This document shows positions 41,373 to 50,103 of a DNA stretch of 64,000 nt, piece by piece. The stretch is from Microbacterium sp. Au-Mic1 (GTDB taxonomy: Bacteria > Actinomycetota > Actinomycetes > Actinomycetales > Microbacteriaceae). Positions within the stretch are counted from its first letter, which is position 1, and every line of letters starts with the position of its first letter. The stretch is from contig NZ_JAJTTF010000009.1 in NCBI RefSeq assembly GCF_021341785.1, forward strand, positions 98,045 to 162,044. Direction: 5' to 3'. The notes under the pieces are model-generated. The model was not told where the DNA came from and did no database searches. It was given only the letters and a program-made list of their open reading frames with translations. Position numbers and translations under genes: made by a program.

Positions 41373-43094
41373 ATGCCTCCCGAAGCGATCGCCCCTGTGC
41401 GCGGTGCCCGCACCCGCACCGCCCGCGTGCCCACCAAGCCGCACGGCCAGTGGGCCGTCGACGGCACGGAGCCGCTGAACGGCAACGAGGAGTTCAAGCT
41501 CGCCGACAACGGGCTGAACGTGCGCGAGCGGATCGAGAACGAGTACGCGAAGGGCGGGTTCGCGTCGATCGACCCGACCGACCTGCACGGCCGCTTCCGC
41601 TGGTGGGGGCTGTACACCCAGCGCAAGCCCGGGATCGACGGCGGTCGCACGGCCCAGCTCGAGCCGCACGAGCTCGAGGACGAGTACTTCATGCTGCGCG
41701 TCCGCATCGACGGCGGACAGCTCACGACCGCGCAGCTGCGCGTGATCGGCGGGATCTCGACCGAGTTCGCCCGCGACACCGCCGACCTCACCGACCGGCA
41801 GAACATCCAGCTGCACTGGATCCGCGTCGAGGACGTACCCGAGATCTGGCGCCGCCTCGAGGACGTCGAGCTCAGCACCACCGAGGCCTGCGGCGACGTG
41901 CCACGCGTGATCCTGGGATCCCCGGTCGCCGGCATCGCCGCGGACGAGATCATCGACCCCACCCCGCAGATCTTCGAGATCGCCGAGCGGTTCATCGGCG
42001 ACGAGACCCTCGCGAACCTTCCGCGCAAGTACAAGACCGCGATCACCGGGCACCCCAGCCAGGACGTCGTGCACGAGATCAACGACTGCGCGTTCGTCGC
42101 CTTCGAACACCCCGAGCTGGGCATCGGCTACGACCTCTGGGTCGGCGGCGCCCTGTCCACCGTCCCCCGTCTCGGCGAGCGCCTCGGCGCGTTCGTCACG
42201 CCCGACCGCGTCGCCGAGGTCTGGCACGGGGTCACCCGGCTGTTCCGCGACTACGGCTACCGGCGCCTGCGCAACAAGGCGCGGCTGAAGTTCCTGCTCG
42301 CCGACTGGGGCACCGAGAAGTTCCGCGAGGTGCTCGAGACCGAGTACCTCGATGCGCCGCTGCCCGATGGTCCTGCCGCTCCGAAGCCGGTCGGCCGGGG
42401 CGACCACGTGGGCGTGCACCGCCAGAAGGACGGCCTGTTCTACGTGGGCGCGGCACCGGCCGTCGGGCGAGTCTCCGGCTCGGCGCTGACCGCTCTCGCC
42501 GATCTCGCCGAGGAGCACGGATCCACCCGGATCCGCACCACGCCGTACCAGAAGCTGCTCGTGCTCGACGTCGCCGAGGAACGGGTCGAGTCGCTCGTCA
42601 CGGGCCTGTCGAAGCTCGGTCTCGAGGCCCGTCCGAGTCTGTTCCGCCGCGGCACGATCGCCTGCACCGGCATCGAGTTCTGCAAGCTCGCGATCGTGGA
42701 GACCAAGGTCAACGCGGCCCAAGCGATCACGCAGCTCGAGGAGCGCCTCGGCGCCCTGGAGCCCGAGATCGGCCGCCCGATCACCCTGCACGTCAACGGC
42801 TGCCCGAACTCCTGCGCGCGGATCCAGACCGCCGACATCGGGCTCAAGGGTCAGCTCGTCATGATCGACGGCGAGCAGGTGCCCGGCTACCAGGTGCACC
42901 TCGGCGGCGGCCTCGCCAACGCGGACCGCGAGGAGGCGGGCCTTGGCCGCACCGTCCGCGGCCTGAAGGTGCCGGCGGACGGCATCGCCGACTACGCCGA
43001 GCGCGTGATCCGCCGCTACCTCCAGGACCGCACCGGAGCGGACGAGACCTTCGCGGTCTGGGCGCATCGCGCCGACGAGGAGGCCCTGCAGTGA
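41373..43094 (+). CDS. sir: Ferredoxin-dependent assimilatory sulfite reductase
   Basis: 573 aa of the siroheme/[4Fe-4S] nitrite-sulfite reductase family, with two ferredoxin-like half-domains and two repeats. Cluster ligands: CTGIEFC (C431, C437) and CPNSC (C477, C481). TDRQNIQLHWI is the substrate/siroheme Arg region. Placement upstream of APS reductase, CysD and CysN identifies sulfite rather than nitrite as substrate. Electrons probably come from FdxA/FprA encoded later in the operon. Downstream gene overlaps by 4 nt. Confidence 0.9.
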   Translation: MPPEAIAPVRGARTRTARVPTKPHGQWAVDGTEPLNGNEEFKLADNGLNVRERIENEYAKGGFASIDPTDLHGRFRWWGLYTQRKPGIDGGRTAQLEPHELEDEYFMLRVRIDGGQLTTAQLRVIGGISTEFARDTADLTDRQNIQLHWIRVEDVPEIWRRLEDVELSTTEACGDVPRVILGSPVAGIAADEIIDPTPQIFEIAERFIGDETLANLPRKYKTAITGHPSQDVVHEINDCAFVAFEHPELGIGYDLWVGGALSTVPRLGERLGAFVTPDRVAEVWHGVTRLFRDYGYRRLRNKARLKFLLADWGTEKFREVLETEYLDAPLPDGPAAPKPVGRGDHVGVHRQKDGLFYVGAAPAVGRVSGSALTALADLAEEHGSTRIRTTPYQKLLVLDVAEERVESLVTGLSKLGLEARPSLFRRGTIACTGIEFCKLAIVETKVNAAQAITQLEERLGALEPEIGRPITLHVNGCPNSCARIQTADIGLKGQLVMIDGEQVPGYQVHLGGGLANADREEAGLGRTVRGLKVPADGIADYAERVIRRYLQDRTGADETFAVWAHRADEEALQ

Positions 43095-43948
43095 GCACCG
43101 TGGCGTCGCGACCGGAGGATGCGCGTCCCGAATCGCCGACGTTGTCCCCTTCCGCCGAGGAGATCCACGGATCCGTCCGCGATGCGGGACAGGCTCGACA
43201 GAACGGGACGCCTGTCGGACTCGACCTGCGCCCGGCCCGCCGCTCGCTCGACGAACTGCGAGCACTCGCCGAGCGCGGCGCCGCGGAGCTGCGCAGCGGA
43301 TCCGCCGACGAGGCCTCGCCCGCCGAGGTCGTCGCCTGGGTCGCGGCGAACGTCTCGCCGCGCCTCGCCGCCGTCGCCTGCTCGATGGCCGACGCTGCAC
43401 TGCCGCACCTCGTGGCCGAGGCGATCCCTGGCGTCGACGTGCTGTTCCTCGACACGGGCTACCACTTCCTCGAGACGACCTTCACCCGCGACGAGGTCGC
43501 GCGCACGCTCGACGTGCGCATCGTCGACGTCAAGCCCGCGCAGACCGTGCGCGAGCAGGACGCCGCCCACGGCACTGATCTCTACAAGACGGATCCGGCG
43601 CGATGCTGCGAACTGCGCAAGGTCGCCCCGCTGCACCAGGCGCTCGGCGGCTACGAGGTCTGGTTCACCGGCGTGCGCCGCGAAGAGGCGCCCACCCGGG
43701 CGAACACGCCCCTGATCACGTTCGACGAGCGCAACGGACTCATCAAGGTGAACCCCGTCGCGGCGTGGTCGTTCGACGACCTCATCGACTACGCCACCGC
43801 GAACGAGGTGGTGGTGAACCCCCTCGTCGCCAACGGCTACCCCTCGATCGGCTGCGCGCCGTGCACCAAGCCCGTCGCCGCGGGCGAAGACCCCCGCTCC
43901 GGCCGCTGGGCCGGACTCGCCAAGACCGAATGCGGACTCCACGTATGA
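43091..43948 (+). CDS. cysH: Adenylyl-sulfate (APS) reductase, CysH family
   Basis: 285 aa. The PAPS/APS-reductase fold with LFLDTGYHFLETT (about 118-130), and the cluster cysteines C172-C173 and C255/C258 (CAPC) that mark [4Fe-4S] APS reductases; the catalytic Cys is C281 in KTECGLH. No CysC kinase is seen in the operon, consistent with direct APS use. The GTG start overlaps the sir stop; residues about 12-40 are encoded by a palindromic repeat of family C and have no counterpart in usual CysH proteins. Confidence 0.9.
   Translation: MSTVASRPEDARPESPTLSPSAEEIHGSVRDAGQARQNGTPVGLDLRPARRSLDELRALAERGAAELRSGSADEASPAEVVAWVAANVSPRLAAVACSMADAALPHLVAEAIPGVDVLFLDTGYHFLETTFTRDEVARTLDVRIVDVKPAQTVREQDAAHGTDLYKTDPARCCELRKVAPLHQALGGYEVWFTGVRREEAPTRANTPLITFDERNGLIKVNPVAAWSFDDLIDYATANEVVVNPLVANGYPSIGCAPCTKPVAAGEDPRSGRWAGLAKTECGLHV
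43126..43210. repeat. Palindromic repeat, family C (copy 1), inside cysH
   Basis: Its ends, tcccgaatcgccga and the inverted-like gaacgggacgc, match the element at 51881-51966; the two ends are imperfect inverted repeats of each other. It lies wholly within the 5' coding part of cysH without breaking the frame. Confidence 0.65.
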
Positions 43949-44883
43949 GCATCATCGACACTCTGCCCGCGCGCGCCGACGCCGACGCCGGCTCCCTGAC
44001 CGGGCTCGACCTGCTCGAGGCCGAAGCTATCCACATCATCCGCGAGGTGGTGGCCGAGTTCGAGCGCCCCGTGCTGCTGTTCTCGGGCGGCAAGGACTCC
44101 GTGCTCGTGCTGCACCTCGCCGCGCGCGCCTTCGCACCGGGCCGGATCCCCTTCCCGGTGCTGCACGTCGACACCGGGCACAACTTCGACGAGGTCATCC
44201 GGTTCCGCGACGAGACGGTCGAACGCCTCGGGCTCACGCTCGAGGTCGCCCGCGTGCAGGACTACATCGACGACGGCCGGCTCGCCGAGCGCCCCGACGG
44301 CACCCGCAACGTGCTGCAGACCCAGCCGCTGCTCGACGCGATCGCCGCGGGGAAGCACGACGCCGTCTTCGGCGGCGCACGCCGTGACGAGGACAAGGCG
44401 CGCGCCAAGGAGCGGATCATCTCGCTGCGCGACGAGTTCGGGCAGTGGGATCCGCGCAACCAGCGCCCGGAGCTGTGGAGCCTCTACAACGGCCGGCACA
44501 CCCCGGGCAAGCATGTGCGGGCGTTCCCGATCTCGAACTGGACCGAGCTCGACGTCTGGCGCTACATCGCCCGCGAGCGCATCGCCCTGCCGCCCCTGTA
44601 CCTGGCGCACGAGCGCGACGTGTTCCGCCGCGACGGCATGTGGTGGGCCGTGAACGAGCACGCCCAGCCTCGCGAGAGCGAGCAGGTCGAGCGCCGTGTG
44701 GTCCGCTACCGCACGGTCGGCGACGCCAGCTGCACCGGCGCGGTCACCTCCGACGCGACGACCGTCGACCAGGTGGTCGCCGAGGTCGCCCGTTCCACGC
44801 TCACCGAGCGCGGCGCCACGCGCGCCGACGACCGGATCAGCGAGGCCGCCATGGAGGACCGCAAGAAGAACGGATACTTCTGA
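43945..44883 (+). CDS. cysD: Sulfate adenylyltransferase subunit 2 (CysD)
   Basis: 312 aa. PP-loop LLFSGGKDSVLVLHLA (about 49-64), VLHVDTGHNF, the FGGARRDEDKARAKERI segment and the conserved C-terminus EDRKKNGYF. With CysN it makes APS from ATP and sulfate. It overlaps cysH by 4 nt (ATGA) and cysN by one base (TGATG). Confidence 0.95.
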   Translation: MSIIDTLPARADADAGSLTGLDLLEAEAIHIIREVVAEFERPVLLFSGGKDSVLVLHLAARAFAPGRIPFPVLHVDTGHNFDEVIRFRDETVERLGLTLEVARVQDYIDDGRLAERPDGTRNVLQTQPLLDAIAAGKHDAVFGGARRDEDKARAKERIISLRDEFGQWDPRNQRPELWSLYNGRHTPGKHVRAFPISNWTELDVWRYIARERIALPPLYLAHERDVFRRDGMWWAVNEHAQPRESEQVERRVVRYRTVGDASCTGAVTSDATTVDQVVAEVARSTLTERGATRADDRISEAAMEDRKKNGYF

Positions 44884-46253
44884 TGAGCACGATCGACGTT
44901 TCGTCCCGGTCGGCTGCGCCGTCCTCGCTCCGCGGCCCCGAGGGGGCGGGCGCGCTGCTCCGCGACACCACGCTGTTCCGCTTCGCGACGGCCGGATCCG
45001 TCGACGACGGCAAGTCGACCCTGGTCGGCCGGCTGCTGCACGACGCGAAGGCGATCCTCGCCGACCAGCTCGAGCAGGTCGCGCGCACTTCCGCCGACCG
45101 CGGCTTCGCGCACGGCGAGTTCGACTTCGCGCTGCTCACCGACGGCCTGCGCGCCGAGCGCGAGCAGGGCATCACGATCGACGTCGCGTACCGCTACTTC
45201 GCGACCGACGCGCGCAGCTTCATCCTCGCCGACTGCCCCGGCCACGTGCAGTACACCCGCAACATGGTCACCGGATCCGCGACGGCCGACGCCGTGGTCG
45301 TGCTCATCGACGCGCGCAAGGGCGTGGTCGAGCAGACCCGGCGGCACCTCGCCGTGGTGTCGCTGCTGCGTGTGCCGCACGTCGTGATCGCCGTGAACAA
45401 GATCGACCTCACCGGTTTCGACGAGGAGCGGTTCCGCGCCGTCGAGGAGCAGGCCCTCGCCGTCGCGGCCGAGCTCGGCCTCATCGACACGCATGTGATC
45501 CCGGTCTCGGCACTCGAGGGCGACAACATCGTCTATCGGTCGGCGCGCACCTCCTGGTACGACGGTCCGACCCTGCGCGAACTGCTCGAGACCCTCCCCG
45601 CCCGCCAGGCCGAGGAGGATGCCGCGTTCCGCCTTCCCGTGCAGACCGTGATCCGCCCGCAGGGAGGCATCTCCGCGCTGATCGACGATGCAGAGGCCGA
45701 CGCGCTGCGCGACTACCGCGGGTTCGCCGGGCGCGTGTCGAGCGGATCCGTCCGGGTCGGCGACCGCGTGCAGGTCTTCCCCGGCGGGTACGAGACGACC
45801 GTGACGGGGATCCGCGTCGCCGGCCGGGTGGCCGAGACCGCGCACACCGCGCAGTCGATCGCCGTGACCCTCGCCGACGAGGTGGACGCCGCCCGCGGCG
45901 CCCTCATCGCGACGGTCGGCACCGTGCCGAGCGGGCACACCGAGGCCGAGGTCGAGATCTTCCAGCTCGACGTGCGCTCGATCACCCCGGGCACCCGCGT
46001 GCTCGCCAAGCACGGCACCGCCACAGTGCAGGCGATCGTGACCGATGTGCTCTCGCGCCGTGACCTGGACACGCTCGCCCTCGAGGACGCGGCCGAGCTG
46101 GCCGTGAACGAGATCGGCCGCGTGCGGATCCGCTTCGCGTCCGCTCTGCCCCTGGAGCCCTACGCCGATGACCGGGAGGGCGGCGCGCTGCTGCTCATCC
46201 ACCCGGTCGACGGGGCGACCCTGGCCGCCGCCACCGTCGTCGACGCCGCGTGA
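44883..46253 (+). CDS. cysN: Sulfate adenylyltransferase subunit 1 (CysN GTPase)
   Basis: 456 aa translation-factor-like GTPase: GSVDDGKSTLVGRLL (P-loop), GITIDVAYRYF (G2), DCPGHVQYTRNM (G3) and NKIDL (G4), then two beta-barrel domains. It lacks the C-terminal APS-kinase (CysC) domain found in some fusions, in agreement with an APS-reductase pathway. Followed by a family-B repeat before the transporter genes. Confidence 0.95.
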   Translation: MSTIDVSSRSAAPSSLRGPEGAGALLRDTTLFRFATAGSVDDGKSTLVGRLLHDAKAILADQLEQVARTSADRGFAHGEFDFALLTDGLRAEREQGITIDVAYRYFATDARSFILADCPGHVQYTRNMVTGSATADAVVVLIDARKGVVEQTRRHLAVVSLLRVPHVVIAVNKIDLTGFDEERFRAVEEQALAVAAELGLIDTHVIPVSALEGDNIVYRSARTSWYDGPTLRELLETLPARQAEEDAAFRLPVQTVIRPQGGISALIDDAEADALRDYRGFAGRVSSGSVRVGDRVQVFPGGYETTVTGIRVAGRVAETAHTAQSIAVTLADEVDAARGALIATVGTVPSGHTEAEVEIFQLDVRSITPGTRVLAKHGTATVQAIVTDVLSRRDLDTLALEDAAELAVNEIGRVRIRFASALPLEPYADDREGGALLLIHPVDGATLAAATVVDAA

Positions 46254-46254
46254 G

Positions 46255-46382
46255 GGGGTCGTTGAGCGAGGACGGCGGAGCCGACCGAGACGAACGCGGC
46301 AATCCCGCATGAGCACCGCGTTTCGTCTCGCGCAGACCCGCACTGAGCGAGCGAAGCGAGCCGAAGTGTCGCTCAACGACCA
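46255..46382. repeat. Palindromic repeat, family B (copy 2)
   Basis: It starts ggggtcgttgagcgag directly after the cysN stop and ends with the inverted ctcaacgacc; the core GAGACGAACGCGG ... CCGCGTTTCGTCTC can fold. It separates cysN from the binding-protein gene and may act as an attenuator or mRNA stabiliser. Confidence 0.75.
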
Positions 46383-46420
46383 CAGAGACCACCCACCCAA
46401 GAACGCCTAAGGAGGCGACA

Positions 46421-47491
46421 GTGAATCGCAAGACCCGTATCGCAACGGCCCTCACCTCTCTCGGACTCGCGATGGCGATGCTCGCCGGCTGCACCTCCGG
46501 TCAGGCCGCCGCCGCCGACAAGGGCGAGAAGCTCGACACGCTGCGCCTCGGCTACTTCGCCACGGTCACGCACGCCCCGGCACTGGTCGGCGTGGAGAAG
46601 GGCTTCCTGCAGAAGGAGCTCGGCACGACCGCGCTCAAGACCGAGGTGTTCAATGCCGGCCCCGCCGCGATCGAGGCGCTCTCCGCGGGCGCGATCGACG
46701 CCGCCTACATCGGCCCGAACCCGGCGATCAACACCTTCATCAAGTCGGGCGGCGCCTCGGCGCGCGTGATCGCGGGCGCCACCAGCGGCGGCGCGTCGCT
46801 CGTGGTGCGCGACGGCATCACCAGCACTGCGGACCTCAAGGGCAAGACCCTGGCCACACCGCAGCTCGGCAACACGCAGGACGTCGCGTTGCGCACCTGG
46901 CTTGACTCGAAGGGCCTGAAGACCAGCGTCACGGGCGGCGGCGATGTGACCATCACCCCGACCGAGAACGCGCAGACCCTCACCCTGTTCAAGGACGGCA
47001 AGCTCGACGGCGCCTGGCTCCCCGAGCCGTGGGCGTCGCGTCTGGTCGTCGAGGCCGGCGCGCACGTGCTGCAGGACGAGCGCGACCTGTGGCCGGGCGG
47101 GAAGTTCCCCACCACGGTGCTGCTCGTGAGCACCGATTTCGCCGACAAGCACCCCGACGCCGTGAAGGAGCTCGTGGCCGGGCACCTCGATTCGCTGGAC
47201 TGGATCGCCAAGAACCCGACCGAGCTCGGCGGCGTCGTGAACTCCGCGCTGCAGAAGGCCACCGGCAAGCCACTGGCCGACGAGGTGCTGACCAAGTCCC
47301 TGGCGAACGTGTCGTTCTCGGCCGATCCCAACGCCAAGGCCTTCGCGACGCTCGTGAAGAACGGTGTCACGGCGGGCACGCAGACGAAGGGCTCGATCGA
47401 CGGCCTGTTCGACCTCACCGCGCTGAACGCGGCTCTCAAGGAGCGCAACGAGGCCACGGTCGACGACGGCGGGCTGGGAACGAAGAAATGA
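46421..47491 (+). CDS. NitT/TauT-type ABC substrate-binding lipoprotein (sulfonate/sulfate uptake)
   Basis: 356 aa. Lipobox LAGC (Cys about 24); mature part TLRLGYFATVTHAPALVGVEKGFLQKEL and NAGPAAIEALSAGAIDAAYIGPNPAINTFIKSGG are characteristic of SsuA/TauA-like proteins. GTG start with AAGGAGG at ideal spacing. Within a sulfate-assimilation operon it probably binds an alkanesulfonate, taurine or sulfate; no sulfonate monooxygenase is present in the window. Confidence 0.85.
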   Translation: MNRKTRIATALTSLGLAMAMLAGCTSGQAAAADKGEKLDTLRLGYFATVTHAPALVGVEKGFLQKELGTTALKTEVFNAGPAAIEALSAGAIDAAYIGPNPAINTFIKSGGASARVIAGATSGGASLVVRDGITSTADLKGKTLATPQLGNTQDVALRTWLDSKGLKTSVTGGGDVTITPTENAQTLTLFKDGKLDGAWLPEPWASRLVVEAGAHVLQDERDLWPGGKFPTTVLLVSTDFADKHPDAVKELVAGHLDSLDWIAKNPTELGGVVNSALQKATGKPLADEVLTKSLANVSFSADPNAKAFATLVKNGVTAGTQTKGSIDGLFDLTALNAALKERNEATVDDGGLGTKK

Positions 47492-48288
47492 CCGCCCCGC
47501 TCGCGCCGAGCTTCGACGGGGTCACCCCGGTCCTGCCCGCACCGGATCCGGTGGATCCGGCCGTGCGCCTCGCGCACGTGACCAAGCGGTACGGATCCGG
47601 CCCCGTCGTGCTCGACGACGTCTCGCTCGACATCGCGCCGGGAGAGTTCGTCTGCCTGCTCGGCGCGAGCGGCTGCGGCAAGTCCACCCTGCTGAACCTC
47701 ATCGCCGGCCTCGAGCCGCTGACCTCGGGCTCGCTGACGGCTCCGGACGAGGGCGCGGCCGTGATGTTCCAGGACGCGGCCCTCATGCCGTGGCTGAGCG
47801 CCCGGCGCAACGTCGAGCTCGCCCTGCGACTGCGGGGGGTGCCGCGCGCGGAGCGCCGGGCCGAGGCGCTGCGCCTGCTCGGGATCGTGAACCTCTCCGA
47901 CGCCGCGGACAAGCGCCCGCACGAGCTCTCCGGCGGCATGCGGCAGCGCGTCGCGCTCGCCCGCGCCCTCGCCCAGGACCGGCCGGTGCTGCTCATGGAC
48001 GAGCCGTTCGCCGCGCTCGACGCCATCACCCGCGACCTGCTGCACGAGGTGCTGGAGAACGTGTGGCGCGAGACCGGCCGCACCATTGTCTTCGTGACGC
48101 ACAACGTGCGCGAAGCCGCCCGCCTCGGTGAGCGCGTGGTGCTGCTCGGCAGCCGCCCGGGCCGGATCTCGCGCGAGTGGCGCGTCGCCCGCACCCGCGG
48201 CCGCCGCATCGAATCGCCCGAGGTGTCGGCGCTGGCCGCCGAGATCACCGTCGAGCTGCGGAAGGAGATCCGCCGCAATGCCGACTGA
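47488..48288 (+). CDS. ABC transporter ATPase (SsuB/TauB type)
   Basis: 266 aa. Walker A GASGCGKSTL (about 62-71), Q-loop VMFQDAALMPW, signature LSGGMRQRVALARAL and Walker B VLLMDEPFAALD, H-loop VTHN. Overlaps the binding-protein stop by 4 nt and the permease start by 11 nt. It energises import with the permease downstream. Confidence 0.9.
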   Translation: MTAPLAPSFDGVTPVLPAPDPVDPAVRLAHVTKRYGSGPVVLDDVSLDIAPGEFVCLLGASGCGKSTLLNLIAGLEPLTSGSLTAPDEGAAVMFQDAALMPWLSARRNVELALRLRGVPRAERRAEALRLLGIVNLSDAADKRPHELSGGMRQRVALARALAQDRPVLLMDEPFAALDAITRDLLHEVLENVWRETGRTIVFVTHNVREAARLGERVVLLGSRPGRISREWRVARTRGRRIESPEVSALAAEITVELRKEIRRNAD

Positions 48289-49300
48289 GAAGATCATCCC
48301 CCCGGGGTCGTTGAGCGAGGACGCCGCAGGCACCCCCACCTCGGGGTCGTTGAGCGAGGACGCCGCAGGCGACCGAGACGAAACGCCGCGCCCTCGCGAG
48401 AGCACCGCGTCTCGTCTCGCTCCGGCTGCGCCGGGGCTCGCTCAACGACCCCATGGGGAGCTGGCCGGCCTCGACCGCCTGCAGACGACCGAGATCGGAT
48501 CCGGATCCGGTCTGCGCAAGCGCTTCGGCACGATCCTGCCTCCCGTCATCCTGCTCGTGCTGCTCGTCGCCGCCTGGCAGCTGTACGTGATGATCGCGCG
48601 TCCGCGACCCGACAAGGCGCCCGGTCCGCTCGACGTGCTCGGCGCGTTCGGCGACGCGTGGGCGTCCGGCCGTCTGCAGGAGTCGGTGGCCACGAGCCTC
48701 GAGCGCGGCCTCATCGGCTTCGTCATCGCGATCGTCATCGGCACCCCGATCGGCCTGTTGCTGGCCGAGTGGAAGCTGCTGCGCCGGGCCGCCGGGCCGC
48801 TCATCTCCGGGCTCATGGTGCTGCCGAGCGTGGCCTGGGTGCCCGCCGCGATCATCTGGTTCGGGCTGACGGACGCGACCGCGTACTTCGTGATCCTGAT
48901 GGGCGCCGTGCCCTCGATCGTGAACGGGCTGCTCTCCGGCATCGACCAGGTGCCTCCGCAGCTGCGCCGTGTGGGCACCGTGCTCGGCGCGAGCCGCTGG
49001 CAGGCTGCCACCGCGATCGTGCTGCCCGCCGCACTCCCCGGCTATCTCGGCGGCATCAAGCAGGGCTGGGCGTTCTCCTGGCGCTCGCTCATGGCCGCGG
49101 AGATCATCACCACGGGCGGCACTCTCGGCTTCGGCCTCGGCACGATGCTGGACCAGGCTCGGCAGCTCGCCGATCTGCCCGGGGTCCTCTCCACCATCCT
49201 GCTGATCCTCGCGATCGGCATCCTCATCGAGCTGGCGCTGTTCGCGCCGCTCGAGCGCGCCGTGCTGCGCCGGCGCGGACTTCTGCTCGGAGGCGCATGA
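48278..49300 (+). CDS. ABC transporter permease (SsuC/TauC type) with repeat-derived N-terminal extension
   Basis: 340 aa. The SsuC-like permease core starts at about residue 85 (FGTILPPVILLVLLVAAWQLYV) and has the EAA-like loop QLRRVGTVLGASRWQAATAIVLPAALP. Residues about 9-58 are encoded by a family-B palindromic repeat and contain the peptide GSLSEDAAG twice; they should be disordered. ATG 48278 with GAAGGAG upstream overlaps the ATPase gene, so translation through the repeat is likely. No better internal start with a ribosome site was seen before the core. Confidence 0.85.
   Translation: MPTEKIIPPGSLSEDAAGTPTSGSLSEDAAGDRDETPRPRESTASRLAPAAPGLAQRPHGELAGLDRLQTTEIGSGSGLRKRFGTILPPVILLVLLVAAWQLYVMIARPRPDKAPGPLDVLGAFGDAWASGRLQESVATSLERGLIGFVIAIVIGTPIGLLLAEWKLLRRAAGPLISGLMVLPSVAWVPAAIIWFGLTDATAYFVILMGAVPSIVNGLLSGIDQVPPQLRRVGTVLGASRWQAATAIVLPAALPGYLGGIKQGWAFSWRSLMAAEIITTGGTLGFGLGTMLDQARQLADLPGVLSTILLILAIGILIELALFAPLERAVLRRRGLLLGGA
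48304..48451. repeat. Palindromic repeat, family B (copy 3), inside the permease gene
   Basis: ggggtcgttgagcgaggacg occurs twice (48304 and 48342), then gagacgaaacgc and inverted gcgtctcgtctc, ending ggctcgctcaacgacccc. The frame stays open across all 148 bp. Confidence 0.8.
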
Positions 49301-50103
49301 TGACCAACGGAACCGTCACCCTCGTCGGGGCCGGCCCCGGCGACGCCGGCCTGCTCACGATCCGCGGCCTGCGCGCCCTCGAGCGCGCCGACGTGATCGT
49401 CGCCGACCGTCTGGGCGCACGCGCCGTACTCGACCAGCTCGCCGCGGAGGGCGTCGTGCTCACCGCCGAGGTGATCGATGTCGGCAAGACCCCGGGGCAC
49501 CACCCCGTGCCGCAGCACGAGATCAACGCCCTGCTCGTACGACACGCCCGCGCCGGGCGGGAGGTCGTGCGCCTCAAGGGCGGCGACCCGTTCGTGCTCG
49601 GCCGCGGCCGCGAAGAGGCGCTGTACTGCGAGGCCGAGGGCATCGCAGTACAGGTCGTGCCGGGCATCACCAGCGCCATCTCGGTGCCCGCCGTCGCCGG
49701 CATCCCGCTCACCCACCGCGGCGTCGCCACGGCCTTCACCGTCGCGAGCGGGCACGACCCGATCGAGCAGCTGTCCGGCGGATCCGACCACACGGTGGTG
49801 CTGCTCATGGGCATCGGCACGCTCGCGCACACCGCAGCGGTCCTCGCCCGCGGTGACCGCGGGGCGGACTGCCCCGTCGCGATCGTCGAGGACGGCTACG
49901 GATCCGGCGAGCGCGTCACGATCGCGACCCTCGGCACGGTCGCCGCCGTCGCCGCGGTGCGCCAGGTGCGCAACCCCGCCGTCGTCGTCGTCGGCGACGT
50001 GGTGCGGCTGAGCCCGCACGCCGCTCCCTCCCAGACCGAGCCCGCCCTGCTCGAGACGCTCCTCTCCTCCACCCGATCCGACCGAAAGACCCTGCAGCCG
50101 TGA
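49297..50103 (+). CDS. cobA: Uroporphyrinogen-III C-methyltransferase
   Basis: 268 aa. [22 protein letters not shown] (about 7-28), [50 protein letters not shown] and the C-terminal VVVVGDVV: all motifs of SUMT. It makes precorrin-2 from uroporphyrinogen III with two SAM. No precorrin-2 dehydrogenase is fused or adjacent. ATG 49297 and 49300 are both possible; GGAGG fits either. Overlaps permease and fprA. Confidence 0.93.
   Translation: MMTNGTVTLVGAGPGDAGLLTIRGLRALERADVIVADRLGARAVLDQLAAEGVVLTAEVIDVGKTPGHHPVPQHEINALLVRHARAGREVVRLKGGDPFVLGRGREEALYCEAEGIAVQVVPGITSAISVPAVAGIPLTHRGVATAFTVASGHDPIEQLSGGSDHTVVLLMGIGTLAHTAAVLARGDRGADCPVAIVEDGYGSGERVTIATLGTVAAVAAVRQVRNPAVVVVGDVVRLSPHAAPSQTEPALLETLLSSTRSDRKTLQP

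Noticed and set aside
40139..42124. 661-codon minus-strand frame over the phosphoesterase and sir genes
   Set aside because: Antisense shadow crossing a terminator; composition not protein-like.
28187..48451. CRISPR array made of the repeated TCGTTGAGCGAG units
   Set aside because: Copies are scattered over 20 kb, palindromic and without regularly spaced unique spacers.
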